A DNA stretch of 64,000 nucleotides, from assembly GCF_009749395.1 (NCBI RefSeq), contig NZ_WBIR01000014.1, positions 53,893-117,892 of the forward strand. The letters run 5' to 3'. Under the pieces are notes generated by a model that ran no database searches, was not told the origin of the DNA, and worked only from the letters and a program-made list of their open reading frames with translations. The DNA is from Agromyces salentinus (GTDB taxonomy: Bacteria; Actinomycetota; Actinomycetes; Actinomycetales; Microbacteriaceae). The position numbers were made by a program, and so were the translations under genes. Positions within the stretch are counted from its first letter, which is position 1. Each line of letters opens with the position of its first letter. This document shows, one piece after another, positions 45,817-55,510 of this stretch.

Positions 45817-46994
45817 TTGGCCACCTTGCCCTTCTTGGGCTTCGGGTTGCGCTTGATCTTCACCGCGCGCCCCGACGCCGCGACCTCGCTGACGACGTTG
45901 CTGGCCGAGACCTCGTTGCGCTGCGAGAGGAGGAAGATCGTGACGATGATGCCGACCCCGAGCACCGCGTCGATCAGGACGCCGATCGGCCCGAGCAGCG
46001 CGATGGCCGCCGCGATGGCGCCGACGCCGCCCGCGGCCGGCAGGGTGAGCAGCCAGCCGATGCCGATGCGGCCCGCCGTGCGCCAGCGCACCTTCGAGCC
46101 GCGCCGGCCGAGGCCCGACCCGATGACCGAGCCCGAGGCGACCTGCGTGGTCGAGAGCGCGAAGCCGACGTGGGTCGAGGCGAGGATGGTCGCGGCGGTC
46201 GCGGTCTCCGCCGCGAAGCCCTGCGCGGGCTTCACGTCGGTGAGCCCCGTGCCGAGCGTGCGGATGATGCGCCAGCCGCCCATGTAGGTGCCGAGTGCGA
46301 TCGCGACGGCGCAGGTCACGATGACCCACGTCTGCACGTCGTCGCCCGAGGTCTGCAGTCCGGCCGCGACGAGCGTGAGCGTGATGACGCCCATCGTCTT
46401 CTGCGCGTCGTTGGTGCCGTGCGCCAGCGCGACGAGCGAGGACGAGAAGATCTGGGCGTGGCGGAACCCGTCTCGCCCGTCGGGCTTGCCGTCGTAGCGC
46501 CGCGTGATCGCGTAGGCGAGCTTGGTCGCGAGGTATGCGATGAGCCCCGCCGTGAGCGGCGCCAGGATGGCCGGCAGCACGACCTTGGACACGACCACCG
46601 AGAAGTCGACCGCGCCGAAGCCGGCACCGACGATGGCGGCGCCGATGAGCCCGCCGAAGAGCGCGTGGCTCGAGGAGGAGGGCAGGCCGAGCAGCCAGGT
46701 CACCATGTTCCACACGATGGCCCCGATGAGCCCGGCGAAGATGAGCTGCGGCGTGATGAGGACGCCGCCGTCGCCCTCGTTGATGATGCCGCCCGAGATG
46801 GTCTTCGCCACCTCGGTCGAGAGGAAGGCGCCGACGAGGTTCAGGACGGCCGCGAGCGTGACCGCGACCTTCGGTCGCAACGCACCGGTCGCGATGGGGG
46901 TGGCCATCGCGTTCGCCGTGTCGTGGAACCCGTTGGTGAAGTCGAAGAAGAGCGCCAGTGCGATGACCAGCACGACGATGAGGGTGAGATCCAC
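45813..46994 (-). CDS. pitA: Low-affinity inorganic phosphate transporter (PiT family)
   Basis: A 393-residue permease with the two PiT signatures: FDFTNGFHDTANAMATPIATGAL near the start and ALAHGTNDAQKTMGVITL in the second half. It imports phosphate with metal ions by proton symport. A central cytosolic loop and a Lys-rich tail (KIKRNPKPKKGKVAK) are present. A -10-like TAGGAT is embedded in CGCGTA-AATCC-TACGCG (47082-47098) about 95 bp upstream; the leader has weak AAGAAAG before ATG 46994. Confidence 0.93.
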   Translation of the reverse strand: MDLTLIVVLVIALALFFDFTNGFHDTANAMATPIATGALRPKVAVTLAAVLNLVGAFLSTEVAKTISGGIINEGDGGVLITPQLIFAGLIGAIVWNMVTWLLGLPSSSSHALFGGLIGAAIVGAGFGAVDFSVVVSKVVLPAILAPLTAGLIAYLATKLAYAITRRYDGKPDGRDGFRHAQIFSSSLVALAHGTNDAQKTMGVITLTLVAAGLQTSGDDVQTWVIVTCAVAIALGTYMGGWRIIRTLGTGLTDVKPAQGFAAETATAATILASTHVGFALSTTQVASGSVIGSGLGRRGSKVRWRTAGRIGIGWLLTLPAAGGVGAIAAAIALLGPIGVLIDAVLGVGIIVTIFLLSQRNEVSASNVVSEVAASGRAVKIKRNPKPKKGKVAK

Positions 46995-47091
46995 CGGCGT
47001 CTTTCTTGGTTCGGTCTGGAACGGTGTGGGATGTCACCGGCTGAACTGGCGACGAAGGCCGCGTGGACCGGAGACGAACGCCGCGTAAATC

Positions 47092-47577
47092 CTACGCGAC
47101 GTCGCCGGGCTCGGCCACCACGGTCGAGAGGTCGGCGCCGAAGGCGAACGTGCGCCGCACGGAACCCCCGGCGAGCACGCCGGGCAGCCAGAACCCGGCG
47201 TCGTGCCACATGCGCTCGTAGGGCACCTCGTCCACCGGGAACCACTCGGGATCGAGCTCGTCGGATGCCTCGGGCTCGCCGCTCCACGATCGGCAGACGA
47301 AGACACTCGACTCCTGGCTCCACGCCTCGCGGTGCGGGAAGAGGTAGGTCAGCAGTCCCCTCGGCTCGAGGTCGGCCGCCCGCACGCTGAGGCCCGTCTC
47401 CTCGTGCACCTCGCGCACCGCGGCATCCGCCGGCGACTCCCCCGGCTCGAGCTTGCCGCCGGGCCCGACCCACTTGCCCTCGCCGAGGCCGTGGCGCTTG
47501 CGCCCGAGGAGCACCTCGGTGCGGCCCCCGCGCTCTCGCAGGAGGTAGCAGACGCAGACCTGCGGCAGCAGCGGCAT
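47092..47577 (-). CDS. NUDIX hydrolase, MutT/MTH1-like
   Basis: A 161-residue enzyme with a full NUDIX box: GGKLEPGESPADAAVREVHE followed by ETGL, preceded by GLGEGKWVGPG. The box coordinates Mg for cleavage of nucleoside diphosphate bonds. The sequence LLGRKRHGLGEGKW resembles oxidised purine nucleotide hydrolases. ATG 47577 lies 35 bp after the phosphofructokinase stop, so the genes are probably co-transcribed. Confidence 0.9.
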   Translation of the reverse strand: MPLLPQVCVCYLLRERGGRTEVLLGRKRHGLGEGKWVGPGGKLEPGESPADAAVREVHEETGLSVRAADLEPRGLLTYLFPHREAWSQESSVFVCRSWSGEPEASDELDPEWFPVDEVPYERMWHDAGFWLPGVLAGGSVRRTFAFGADLSTVVAEPGDVA

Positions 47578-47612
47578 CCGTTCGCCTCGATGGACCCTCG
47601 ACCCCGTCGGGC

Positions 47613-48644
<1,032 letters not shown>

Positions 48645-48713
48645 GGTGTGAACGACTCCAAGGTGCTCGTCAGAACAAGAGATGTGCCGGATGCCACAAC
48701 GGCGGGGCTGTTC

Positions 48714-48728
48714 GACTGCGGCAGTCTA
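48714..48728 (-). promoter_or_regulatory. Palindrome at the pfk promoter
   Basis: GACTGCGGCAGTC (48714-48726) is a perfect 6-1-6 palindrome. It overlaps the minus-strand -10-like TAGACT (48728-48723) and the expected transcription start. Regulator unknown. Confidence 0.4.
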
Positions 48729-48798
48729 TAGGTTCCCGTCAACGCGGACGTGCCGCCGCTGCGGGCGCCCCGTCGGGAGCGCGCGCAGCGGCACCGGA

Positions 48799-50922
48799 TC
48801 AGAGGGCCCCGTCGAGGGCCGCGCGCAGCAGGTGCTGCAGCGCGTCCATCTGCACCGAGTCCGCCGAGCCCGGCTCGACGTCGCTGCCGTCGAGGGCACG
48901 CGCGGCGAGGCCCTGCTTGGAGTCGATGAGCTCGGCGATGCGCGCGTCGATCGTGTGCGCGGCGATGATGCGCCAGGCCGTGACGGGCTCGTCCTGCCCG
49001 ATGCGGTGCACGCGGTCGATCGCCTGCGTCTGCTCGGCCGCGGTCCAGCTGAGCTCGGCGAGGACCACGTTCGACGCGGCCTGCAGGTTCACGCCGACGC
49101 CGGCCGCCGTGAGCGAGCACACCGCGACCGCGACATCCGGGTCGGTGTTGAAGGCATCGATCGCGGCCTGCCGCTGGAGCGCCGTCTGGTCGCCGCGGAG
49201 CGAGACCGTGCGGAGGTCGCGGGCCGCGAGGGCCGACTCGGCCTGGTCCATGACGTCGATGTGCTTGGCGAAGAAGACGACCTTGCCGACCGAGCGCGCG
49301 AGCTGCGCCGCGTAGTCGGCGGCGAGGCCGGCCTTGGCCTGGCCGATGCGCCGGACCATGGTGAACACGTTCTCGCCGGTCTTGGCCGACTTCGACTCCT
49401 CGAGCTCGGCGCTCGCGACCGCCCGGATGAACTGGTCGCGCTGCTCCTCGTCGAGGTCGCCGATGCGCAGGTGCCTGGCCTCCACGAGTGCCCGGAAACG
49501 GCCGAGGAGCCGGTTGGCGAGCTCGCGCTCCGCCGCCCGGATCGAGCGGCCCAGCTCGTCGTCGAGCTCGACCGGGAGGTCGGCGATGCGCTTGGCCGGG
49601 AGGTCGGCCGCGACGTCCACCTTGCGGCGGCGGACGATGCCGAGGTCGATGACCGTGCGTCGGGCCGCGGAGTAGAAGCCCGGCTCCGCGGGCGTGAGGC
49701 CGTTCTCCTCGAGGAGGCCGAGCAGTCGCGGCGACGGCCGGTCGCCGTCGATCCAGCCGAGGAACTGCCAGATCGCGCGGAAGTCGTCGACGTCGTTGAT
49801 GAGCGGCGTACCGGTGAGCGCGAGCAGCAGCGGGTCGTTGCCCGGCGCCGAGTGGCGGATGCGGTCGGCGAGCGCGAGCACGTTCTTCGAGCGCTGCGAC
49901 TGCAGGTTCTTGATGAAGTGCGCCTCGTCGACGACCATGCCCTTGAAGCCGAGCGTCGAGAGCCAGGCCATGTGCCGGTCGAGCACGTCGTAGTTGACGA
50001 CGACGACGTCGGCGAAGGCGTCGAGCGTGTCGCCGTCGCCGTGGATCACGGTGGCCCGGCGATGCGGGGTCCAGCGCTCGACCTCTCGGGCCCAGTTCAT
50101 CTTCACGACGTTCGGCACGACGGCCAGCAGCGGGTAGGCGTCGGCGACGGATGCTGCGAGCACGGACTGCGCCGTCTTGCCGAGGCCCGGCTCGTCGGCG
50201 AGCAGGAACGTGCGGTGCCCCTCACGGGCCGCCTCGATGAAGCGCGCCTGGTGCATCATCAGCTCGAGGCCGCGCGGCGCGAGACGGTCGATCTTCGGCG
50301 CCTCCGGGAGCTCCATGCTGGCCGCCTGGCCGCCGGACCCCTGCTCGAACGCCTTGAACAGCGGACCGAGCAGCTCCCAGTTCGCGAGGCGGCGCACCGG
50401 CACGGGCGGCGCGGTCGGCTTGGAGAAGTCGGGGGCGAGGAACGGGTTGGCGAGCTGCCTGGAGCGCACCGACGCCGGGATCACCTGGTTCTCGGCGAGC
50501 ACCGGCTTGACCTCGGCCTCGCGCGTGATGATGAGCTCGTCGGGGCTGAGCTCGGCGCCCGACTCGAGCAGCCAGTCACGGCGGAACCGCTGCGCGACCG
50601 TGGAGATGGAGGCATCCGGCTCGAGCAGCGCGATGAGGCTCGTGTCGCGCGCGGCCGTCTTCGCGAGGATCTGCGCGATGCCGTCGAGGCGCTTGAGCAG
50701 CTCCGGCCGCGAGCTGTCCGGCACGTCGGGGTCGGACTTGACCCGAGCGCGCTCCTCGCGCATGAGCAGCGCGATGACCTGGAACTTGGTGCGGTTCGTC
50801 GGTCCGAGCTTGCCCTTCTGGGCCTTCTGCTCGACCTCGCGCACCTTGCGCGCGAGGATCGGGATGATGGGTGCGTCGTCGTCACGCGAACGCGTTCGCT
50901 GACGCTGCCTCGTCTGGGCCAT
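48799..50922 (-). CDS. SNF2-type DEAD/DEAH-box helicase
   Basis: A 707-residue ATPase. A 230-residue basic N-terminal region is followed by RecA-like domain 1 (motif I LADEPGLGKTAQSVLA, motif II VVDEAHFIKN, motif III ALTGTPLIND) and domain 2 (VVFFAKHIDVMDQ, SLTAAGVGVNLQAASNVV, and motif VI QAIDRVHRIGQ). These are SWI2/SNF2 translocase motifs. It lacks a nuclease or zinc domain and has no phage-defence neighbours, so a housekeeping role is assumed. GGAGG 4 nt before ATG 50922 sets the start. Confidence 0.92.
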   Translation of the reverse strand: MAQTRQRQRTRSRDDDAPIIPILARKVREVEQKAQKGKLGPTNRTKFQVIALLMREERARVKSDPDVPDSSRPELLKRLDGIAQILAKTAARDTSLIALLEPDASISTVAQRFRRDWLLESGAELSPDELIITREAEVKPVLAENQVIPASVRSRQLANPFLAPDFSKPTAPPVPVRRLANWELLGPLFKAFEQGSGGQAASMELPEAPKIDRLAPRGLELMMHQARFIEAAREGHRTFLLADEPGLGKTAQSVLAASVADAYPLLAVVPNVVKMNWAREVERWTPHRRATVIHGDGDTLDAFADVVVVNYDVLDRHMAWLSTLGFKGMVVDEAHFIKNLQSQRSKNVLALADRIRHSAPGNDPLLLALTGTPLINDVDDFRAIWQFLGWIDGDRPSPRLLGLLEENGLTPAEPGFYSAARRTVIDLGIVRRRKVDVAADLPAKRIADLPVELDDELGRSIRAAERELANRLLGRFRALVEARHLRIGDLDEEQRDQFIRAVASAELEESKSAKTGENVFTMVRRIGQAKAGLAADYAAQLARSVGKVVFFAKHIDVMDQAESALAARDLRTVSLRGDQTALQRQAAIDAFNTDPDVAVAVCSLTAAGVGVNLQAASNVVLAELSWTAAEQTQAIDRVHRIGQDEPVTAWRIIAAHTIDARIAELIDSKQGLAARALDGSDVEPGSADSVQMDALQHLLRAALDGAL

Positions 50923-51198
50923 GATCCTCCGGGTATCGGGGCGAAACCTCGGCGCCTGCCCGTCACCGATCGCGATGGCCGGGACCGCACACCGCATCTG
51001 CATGCGTGGAGTGCGGTTCGGGCGAAACCCGACCGAGCAGCATGCGGGCGGAGCTCGCATGGTCGGCCGAAGAACGGATTCGCCTGGGCGCGGGCTCCAG
51101 TCTAGCCGCAGACGGGCGCCGGCGCGCGATGCCGCGCTGACGGGACGGTCTTGCGGCGGCCGCGGCGGCCGCGGCGACCTCCTGCCGGACCCCTGACG
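50923..51198. other. 276-bp gap upstream of the helicase gene
   Basis: No gene is supported here. A TAGACT hexamer on the minus strand (51104-51099) implies a leader of about 170 nt for the helicase mRNA. The reading frame stays open upstream to 51060 but without a ribosome site. Confidence 0.4.
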
Positions 51199-51930
51199 TC
51201 AGCCGGCCGAGTGCACGGCGTAGCTCAGGAGGAACCCGGAGGTCGCGAGCAGCCCGGTGAGCGAATGGGTCGTGCGGAACGCCTCGGGGATCATGGTGTC
51301 GCAGATCATGGCGAGGATCGCGCCCGCCGCGAGGGCCGTGATGAACGCGGTCGTCTGACCGCTCGCGCCGTCGAGCAGCACGAAGCCGAGCAGCGCCGCG
51401 ACGGCGCTCGCGAGCGCGATGCCGATCCAGAGGGTGAACACGTAGCGGGCCGACCGCCCGTCCTGCTTCAGCGCGGCGGTGCTCGAGAGGCCCTCCGGCA
51501 CGTTGGAGATCACGATCGCGAGGAGCACCGGCACGCTCACGCCGGTACCGCCCACCATGCTGAGGCCGAGCACGGCGGACTCGGGGATGCCGTCGAGCAG
51601 GGCGCCGAGCGCGATGCCGACGCCGGTGCCCGCGTTCTCCCCCCGACCGCGCGGGTTCCTCTGGTCGAGCCGGTCGAGCAGCGTGTTCGCGGCGACGTAG
51701 ATGACGGCACCCGCCGCGAAGCCGCCCACGGTCGGCCAGAACCCGCCCTCGGCCTGCGCCTCGAGCACGAGGTCGAAGGCGAGCGCCGAGATGAGGACCC
51801 CCGCGCCGAACGCCATGACGGACGCGACGATCCTGGTCGGGACCTCCACCGTCCACGCGATCACGGCGCCCACCACGAGTGCCGCACCGGCACCGAGCCC
51901 GGCGACTGCCGCCCATATCCAGTCCGCCAT
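51199..51930 (-). CDS. ZIP family metal transporter
   Basis: A 243-residue membrane protein with eight predicted helices. The metal-site helices read GIALGALLDGIPESAVLGLS and AIVISNVPEGLSSTAALKQ, the paired HN/E-type motifs of ZIP carriers (here with Asp/Asn in place of the usual His). A cytosolic loop RLDQRNPRGRGENAG lies between helices 3 and 4. Likely substrate zinc or another divalent metal. TAGGCT ends 7 nt before ATG 51930. Confidence 0.85.
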   Translation of the reverse strand: MADWIWAAVAGLGAGAALVVGAVIAWTVEVPTRIVASVMAFGAGVLISALAFDLVLEAQAEGGFWPTVGGFAAGAVIYVAANTLLDRLDQRNPRGRGENAGTGVGIALGALLDGIPESAVLGLSMVGGTGVSVPVLLAIVISNVPEGLSSTAALKQDGRSARYVFTLWIGIALASAVAALLGFVLLDGASGQTTAFITALAAGAILAMICDTMIPEAFRTTHSLTGLLATSGFLLSYAVHSAG

Positions 51931-52042
51931 GCTCGGGAGCCTAGACCTCGGCGCAGGCCGGCCGTCGGGCGGCTCGCGGATGCCGCGTGCACGGTGTCCG
52001 CGATCGCGTGCGGCGGCGCTCCGACCGGCCTACACTGCCGCC

Positions 52043-52291
52043 ATGAGCGAGCTGGCTGGGGCGGCCGCGGAGCCCCGAGACGACGAGTTCACCGTGGCGC
52101 AGGACACCGAGTTCGACGAGGACGAACCGCCGAACGACGACGAGCACCGCCCGCTCGACGACGACCTGGCGGACGAGGTCCCGGGCATCGACGCCGAGCG
52201 ACGGGTCGACATCGGCGATGAGCGGGACCCGGCCGGATCAGGCGGATCAGACGCCGCCGCCACCTCCGCCCCCTCCTCCTCCGCCGGATGA
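52043..52291 (+). CDS. Small acidic protein of unknown function
   Basis: 82 residues with many Asp/Glu (EFDEDEPPNDDEHRPLDDDLADEV) and no hydrophobic segment or known motif. TACACT ends 6 nt before ATG 52043, the same leaderless layout as its neighbours, which is the main support that it is real. Its last 45 bp overlap the Ser/Gly-rich end of the DUF2207 gene on the other strand. It diverges from the ZIP transporter. Confidence 0.6.
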   Translation: MSELAGAAAEPRDDEFTVAQDTEFDEDEPPNDDEHRPLDDDLADEVPGIDAERRVDIGDERDPAGSGGSDAAATSAPSSSAG

Positions 52292-54133
52292 GCCGCCGCC
52301 GCTGGAGCCCGACGACGAGGAACTCGAGGACGACCCGGACCAGGCCGTGCTCGACACCGTGGTGAACGCGGAGACCGCGACCGAGAAGCGAGCCGCGTCG
52401 AACCCGGCGGTGCCCGCGTACCAGCCCGGCGCCTGGCCGGTCGACTCGTAGAGGTTCGCGAGCTCCCGGAGCCAGTCCTTCTCGAGCCCGAACAGGGCCG
52501 CGTACGGCAGCAGGCGTTCGGTCAGTCGCAGCATCTCGACGCGGTCGGGGCCGGTGGCCGCCGATCCGGAACCGGCCTTGTCGACCGGCGCCCGCAGCGC
52601 GCCCGTCGGGCTCTGGAGCATCCGGATGCGGTCGGCCTCGGCGAGCCGGATGAACAGGCGCAGGCCCTCCAGGTGGTCGCGCAGCCGTCGGCCCTCGGCG
52701 GTGAGGGGGCGTACGCCGATCACCGTGATGCCGGCCGCGAGGGCGAAGACGATGGCGGCGATCATCGTGAGCACCGGCCACAGCCCGCCCATCACGGAGT
52801 CGAGGGCGATGACCGCGGTGATGAACCCCAGCACGGCCGCGGCGAAGGCGGCGGCCGCGATCACGATCCGCGGGCCGAGCGCCGGACTGCGTCGGAGCCC
52901 GGTCTCGACGGTGCGGTGGGCGACCTCCTTGCGGATGGCGATGAGTCGCTGCCCGAGCGTCGTGGACTTGCTGCTCAGCGAGCGCTCCTGTCCGGGATAC
53001 GGGCCGCCCTCGAACAGCGCGCGCACGACGGACTGCGCATCGGGGTCGCCGAGCGGACCTCCGACGAACTGCACCGAATAGGCCTTGCTCCCGCGGTCGA
53101 GGATGCGAACCTCGCCCGCGACCGCGCGCTCGAGGATCGTGGCGGTGGTACCGCGGGCCGGCTGGTCGACGAGATCCGCCGCGACCAGGGCGCTCACCCC
53201 GGACGGAGGCTCGTACTGCGCGATGATCGTCCCGGGCCGCGCCGGCCGCCAGGACGTCAGGCGCAGCGCGAGCGCCAGGACGAACAGCCCGAGCGCGATG
53301 ACGGCCGCCACGGCGGAGATGACCGCGGCGGGCGATGCCCCGAACGAGTCGTCGCGCGGCACGAAGGTGCCCGGCTCGAAGGCCGCCGCGATCGTGAGGT
53401 TCTCGTACGGGCCGATCGCATCCGCGCGTGCGACGAGCAGCGGGTCGGGTGAGGTGCCGAGCTCGAGCGATTCGCACGGCGTGCCGGCGCCCGAGCCGCC
53501 GCGGTAGCACGCGGCATCCCCCGTGAAGGCGGCCCCCAGCGACGCGTCGACGCGCAGCTCCGCTCGCACGGAGCGGAACGGCTGCGCCCAGCCGACGCCG
53601 TTCACGTCCCAGTAGAACTCGTCGACCGCCGCGTCGTCGGGCTGGAGCGTCACGTTGTGCTGGCTGTAGCTGATCACGTACGTCTGCTCGCCGTGCACGT
53701 AGTCGGATCCGGCGACGGTCACGAGCAGGAACTCGTCCTCCTCGTCGGGCTCGGCCTCGAAGGCGCGGGGCGTGCCCGCGGCATCCGTCACCGACTGCAC
53801 CTGCACGTCGACCGGATGCCCGTCGTAGTCCAGGGGGATGGCCCGGCGGATGCCGCGGTTCTGGTCGATCTCGGGGAAGACGGCGACGAGCGTCTCGGTG
53901 GTCTCGAGGACGGATCGGCCGTCGCCGTCGCGCCCGAGTTCGTAGACCGCGTCGAAGGAGGCGAACTCGAAGTCGTCGACGCCCGCGGGCACCGCGACGA
54001 CGGCGGCCCCGGCATCCGCCGTCGCAGCATGGACGGGCTCCGGCGCGGACGCAGCCGCCGATGCCGCGGCCGGCACGGTCACGAGGAGCGCGAGCAGCGC
54101 GGCTGCTGCGCCGCGCGCGAGACGGGTCGACAT
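52247..54133 (-). CDS. DUF2207 domain-containing membrane protein
   Basis: 628 residues. A signal peptide (LLALLVTVPAAASAAASA) leads to an extracellular DUF2207 domain (FPEIDQNRGIRRAIPLDYDG, YVISYSQHNVTL), a helix near 265-285, a cytosolic segment with a winged-helix-like ARGTTATILERAVAGEVRI, two more helices and a tail. The C-terminus is a run of Ser then Gly ending in valine, typical of this family. Function unknown. TAGCGT ends 6 nt before ATG 54133. It is divergent from the CsoR-type gene. Confidence 0.85.
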   Translation of the reverse strand: MSTRLARGAAAALLALLVTVPAAASAAASAPEPVHAATADAGAAVVAVPAGVDDFEFASFDAVYELGRDGDGRSVLETTETLVAVFPEIDQNRGIRRAIPLDYDGHPVDVQVQSVTDAAGTPRAFEAEPDEEDEFLLVTVAGSDYVHGEQTYVISYSQHNVTLQPDDAAVDEFYWDVNGVGWAQPFRSVRAELRVDASLGAAFTGDAACYRGGSGAGTPCESLELGTSPDPLLVARADAIGPYENLTIAAAFEPGTFVPRDDSFGASPAAVISAVAAVIALGLFVLALALRLTSWRPARPGTIIAQYEPPSGVSALVAADLVDQPARGTTATILERAVAGEVRILDRGSKAYSVQFVGGPLGDPDAQSVVRALFEGGPYPGQERSLSSKSTTLGQRLIAIRKEVAHRTVETGLRRSPALGPRIVIAAAAFAAAVLGFITAVIALDSVMGGLWPVLTMIAAIVFALAAGITVIGVRPLTAEGRRLRDHLEGLRLFIRLAEADRIRMLQSPTGALRAPVDKAGSGSAATGPDRVEMLRLTERLLPYAALFGLEKDWLRELANLYESTGQAPGWYAGTAGFDAARFSVAVSAFTTVSSTAWSGSSSSSSSSGSSGGGSSGGGGGGGGGGGV

Positions 54134-54195
54134 GGCCCAACGCTAGCGCGTCCGCCCGACCACCCCACCGGGAGTCCACGACGCCGGATCCGCCG

Positions 54196-54230
54196 GTACC
54201 CCCGGGGGTACGCGCGATCGGGCGTAGGAT
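54196..54230 (+). promoter_or_regulatory. CsoR-type operator and promoter
   Basis: GTACCCCCGGGGGTAC (54196-54211) is a perfect 16-bp palindrome of the CsoR/RcnR operator type. It covers the place of the -35, and TAGGAT (54225-54230) ends 6 nt before GTG 54237. Self-repression is the simplest reading; the divergent DUF2207 gene may share it. Confidence 0.75.
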
Positions 54231-54236
54231 GGCACG

Positions 54237-54515
54237 GTGATCGACGACATCAAGAAGCGCGCCCTGCACCGCACCAAGATCATCGAGGGCCAGCTGCGCG
54301 GCATCGAGAAGATGATCGAGAACGAGGACTACTGCGTCGACATCATCACGCTCTCGCTCGCCGTGCAGAAGTCGCTCGGCTCCCTCAACAAGCTCCTGGT
54401 GGAGAACCACCTGCGCACGCACGTCAGCGACATGTACGACGCCGGCGGCGAGCAGCGCGATGCCGCGGTCGCCGAACTGCTGCGCATCTTCGAGCTCTCC
54501 AACAACCGTGGATGA
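54237..54515 (+). CDS. CsoR/RcnR family metal-sensing repressor
   Basis: A 92-residue all-helical repressor: TKIIEGQLRGIEKMIENEDYC then IITLSLAVQKSLGSLNKLLVENHLRTHV. In copper-type CsoR the ligands are Cys-His-Cys; here they are Cys33, His58 and His62, so the last cysteine is histidine, as in nickel/cobalt RcnR. The metal sensed is therefore uncertain. It overlaps the start of the homocysteine methyltransferase gene by 8 nt and lacks a nearby metal exporter. Confidence 0.9.
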   Translation: MIDDIKKRALHRTKIIEGQLRGIEKMIENEDYCVDIITLSLAVQKSLGSLNKLLVENHLRTHVSDMYDAGGEQRDAAVAELLRIFELSNNRG

Positions 54516-55437
54516 CCGGGCACCCGGTTCCCTCGCTGCGGCGCTGAGCGAGCGCGCCGTCGTCGTCGACGGCGGGCTCGGCACGCTGCTGGCGGATCGG
54601 GGGGCGGATGTCGCGGCGCCGCTCTGGAGCGCGCGCACGCTGCTCGACCGGCCGGAGGCGATCCTCGACGTGCACCGCGACTACTTCGCCGCGGGCGCCG
54701 AGATCGCCGTCACCTCCTCGTACCAGGTCTCGGAGTCGGGATTCGAACGAGCAGGCCGAACGGCTGGAGAGGCGCGGGACATGCTCGCCCGCAGCGTCGC
54801 GCTCGCCCGTCGCGCCCGCGACGAGGCCGGCGGCGGCTGGGTCGCGGCATCCGTGGGTCCGTACGGCGCATCGCTGGCCGACGGCTCGGAGTACCGCGGA
54901 GACGACGCCCTGAGCGTCGCCGCCCTGCGCGCGTGGCACCACGACCGGCTGCGCGTCCTGGCCGACGCCGGCGCCGACCTGCTCGCCGTCGAGACGATCC
55001 CGTCGCTCCGCGAGGTCGAGGCGATCGTGGGCGAACTCGAGGGCGCCGGCATCGACGCGTGGATCTCCGTGACGCCCGACCGCGACCGACTCCGCAGCGG
55101 CGAGCCGATCGCCGAGGCGTTCGAGCTCGCCGCGGCATCCGATCGGGTGCTCGCCGTCGGCGTGAACTGCTGCGCACCCGGGGTCGTGCTCGACGCGATC
55201 GGGGCCGCCAGGTCGGTGACCGGCAAGGCCGTCGTGGCCTATCCCAACAGCGGCGAGACGTGGGATGCCGCGACGCGGACCTGGCACGGACGCGCCGGCT
55301 TCGACCCCTCGCTCGTGCGCGCCTGGCGCGCCGCCGGCGCGAGCCTCATCGGCGGGTGCTGCCGCACCGGCCCCGCCGAGATCGCGGCCGTCGCGGCCTC
55401 GCTCCGCGGGCGCTCGTCCGACCCGCTCCCGGGCTGA
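54508..55437 (+). CDS. mmuM: Homocysteine S-methyltransferase
   Basis: A 309-residue zinc-dependent methyltransferase. The barrel start VVVDGGLGTLLADRGADV and the zinc cysteines in VGVNCCAPG and LIGGCCRTGP are complete. It transfers a methyl group, usually from S-methylmethionine, to homocysteine, giving methionine. GTG 54508 lies inside the end of the CsoR-type gene, so the pair is one operon; a metal-sensing repressor next to a zinc enzyme is unusual. Confidence 0.9.
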   Translation: MDDRAPGSLAAALSERAVVVDGGLGTLLADRGADVAAPLWSARTLLDRPEAILDVHRDYFAAGAEIAVTSSYQVSESGFERAGRTAGEARDMLARSVALARRARDEAGGGWVAASVGPYGASLADGSEYRGDDALSVAALRAWHHDRLRVLADAGADLLAVETIPSLREVEAIVGELEGAGIDAWISVTPDRDRLRSGEPIAEAFELAAASDRVLAVGVNCCAPGVVLDAIGAARSVTGKAVVAYPNSGETWDAATRTWHGRAGFDPSLVRAWRAAGASLIGGCCRTGPAEIAAVAASLRGRSSDPLPG

Positions 55438-55510
55438 GCCCCGAGGCCCACGGCCGCCGCCGCCGCGTCCCGCATCCCGCAGGCCGGGTGGTCCGGGTCG
55501 GCCGTCGCGG

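Noticed and set aside
48799..50922. SNF2 helicase as part of a phage-defence system
   Set aside because: No methylase, nuclease, PLD or other defence gene is adjacent; neighbours are glycolytic and metal-transport genes.
54133..54237. Copper-resistance island around the CsoR-type gene
   Set aside because: No copper ATPase, chaperone or oxidase gene is present within the window.
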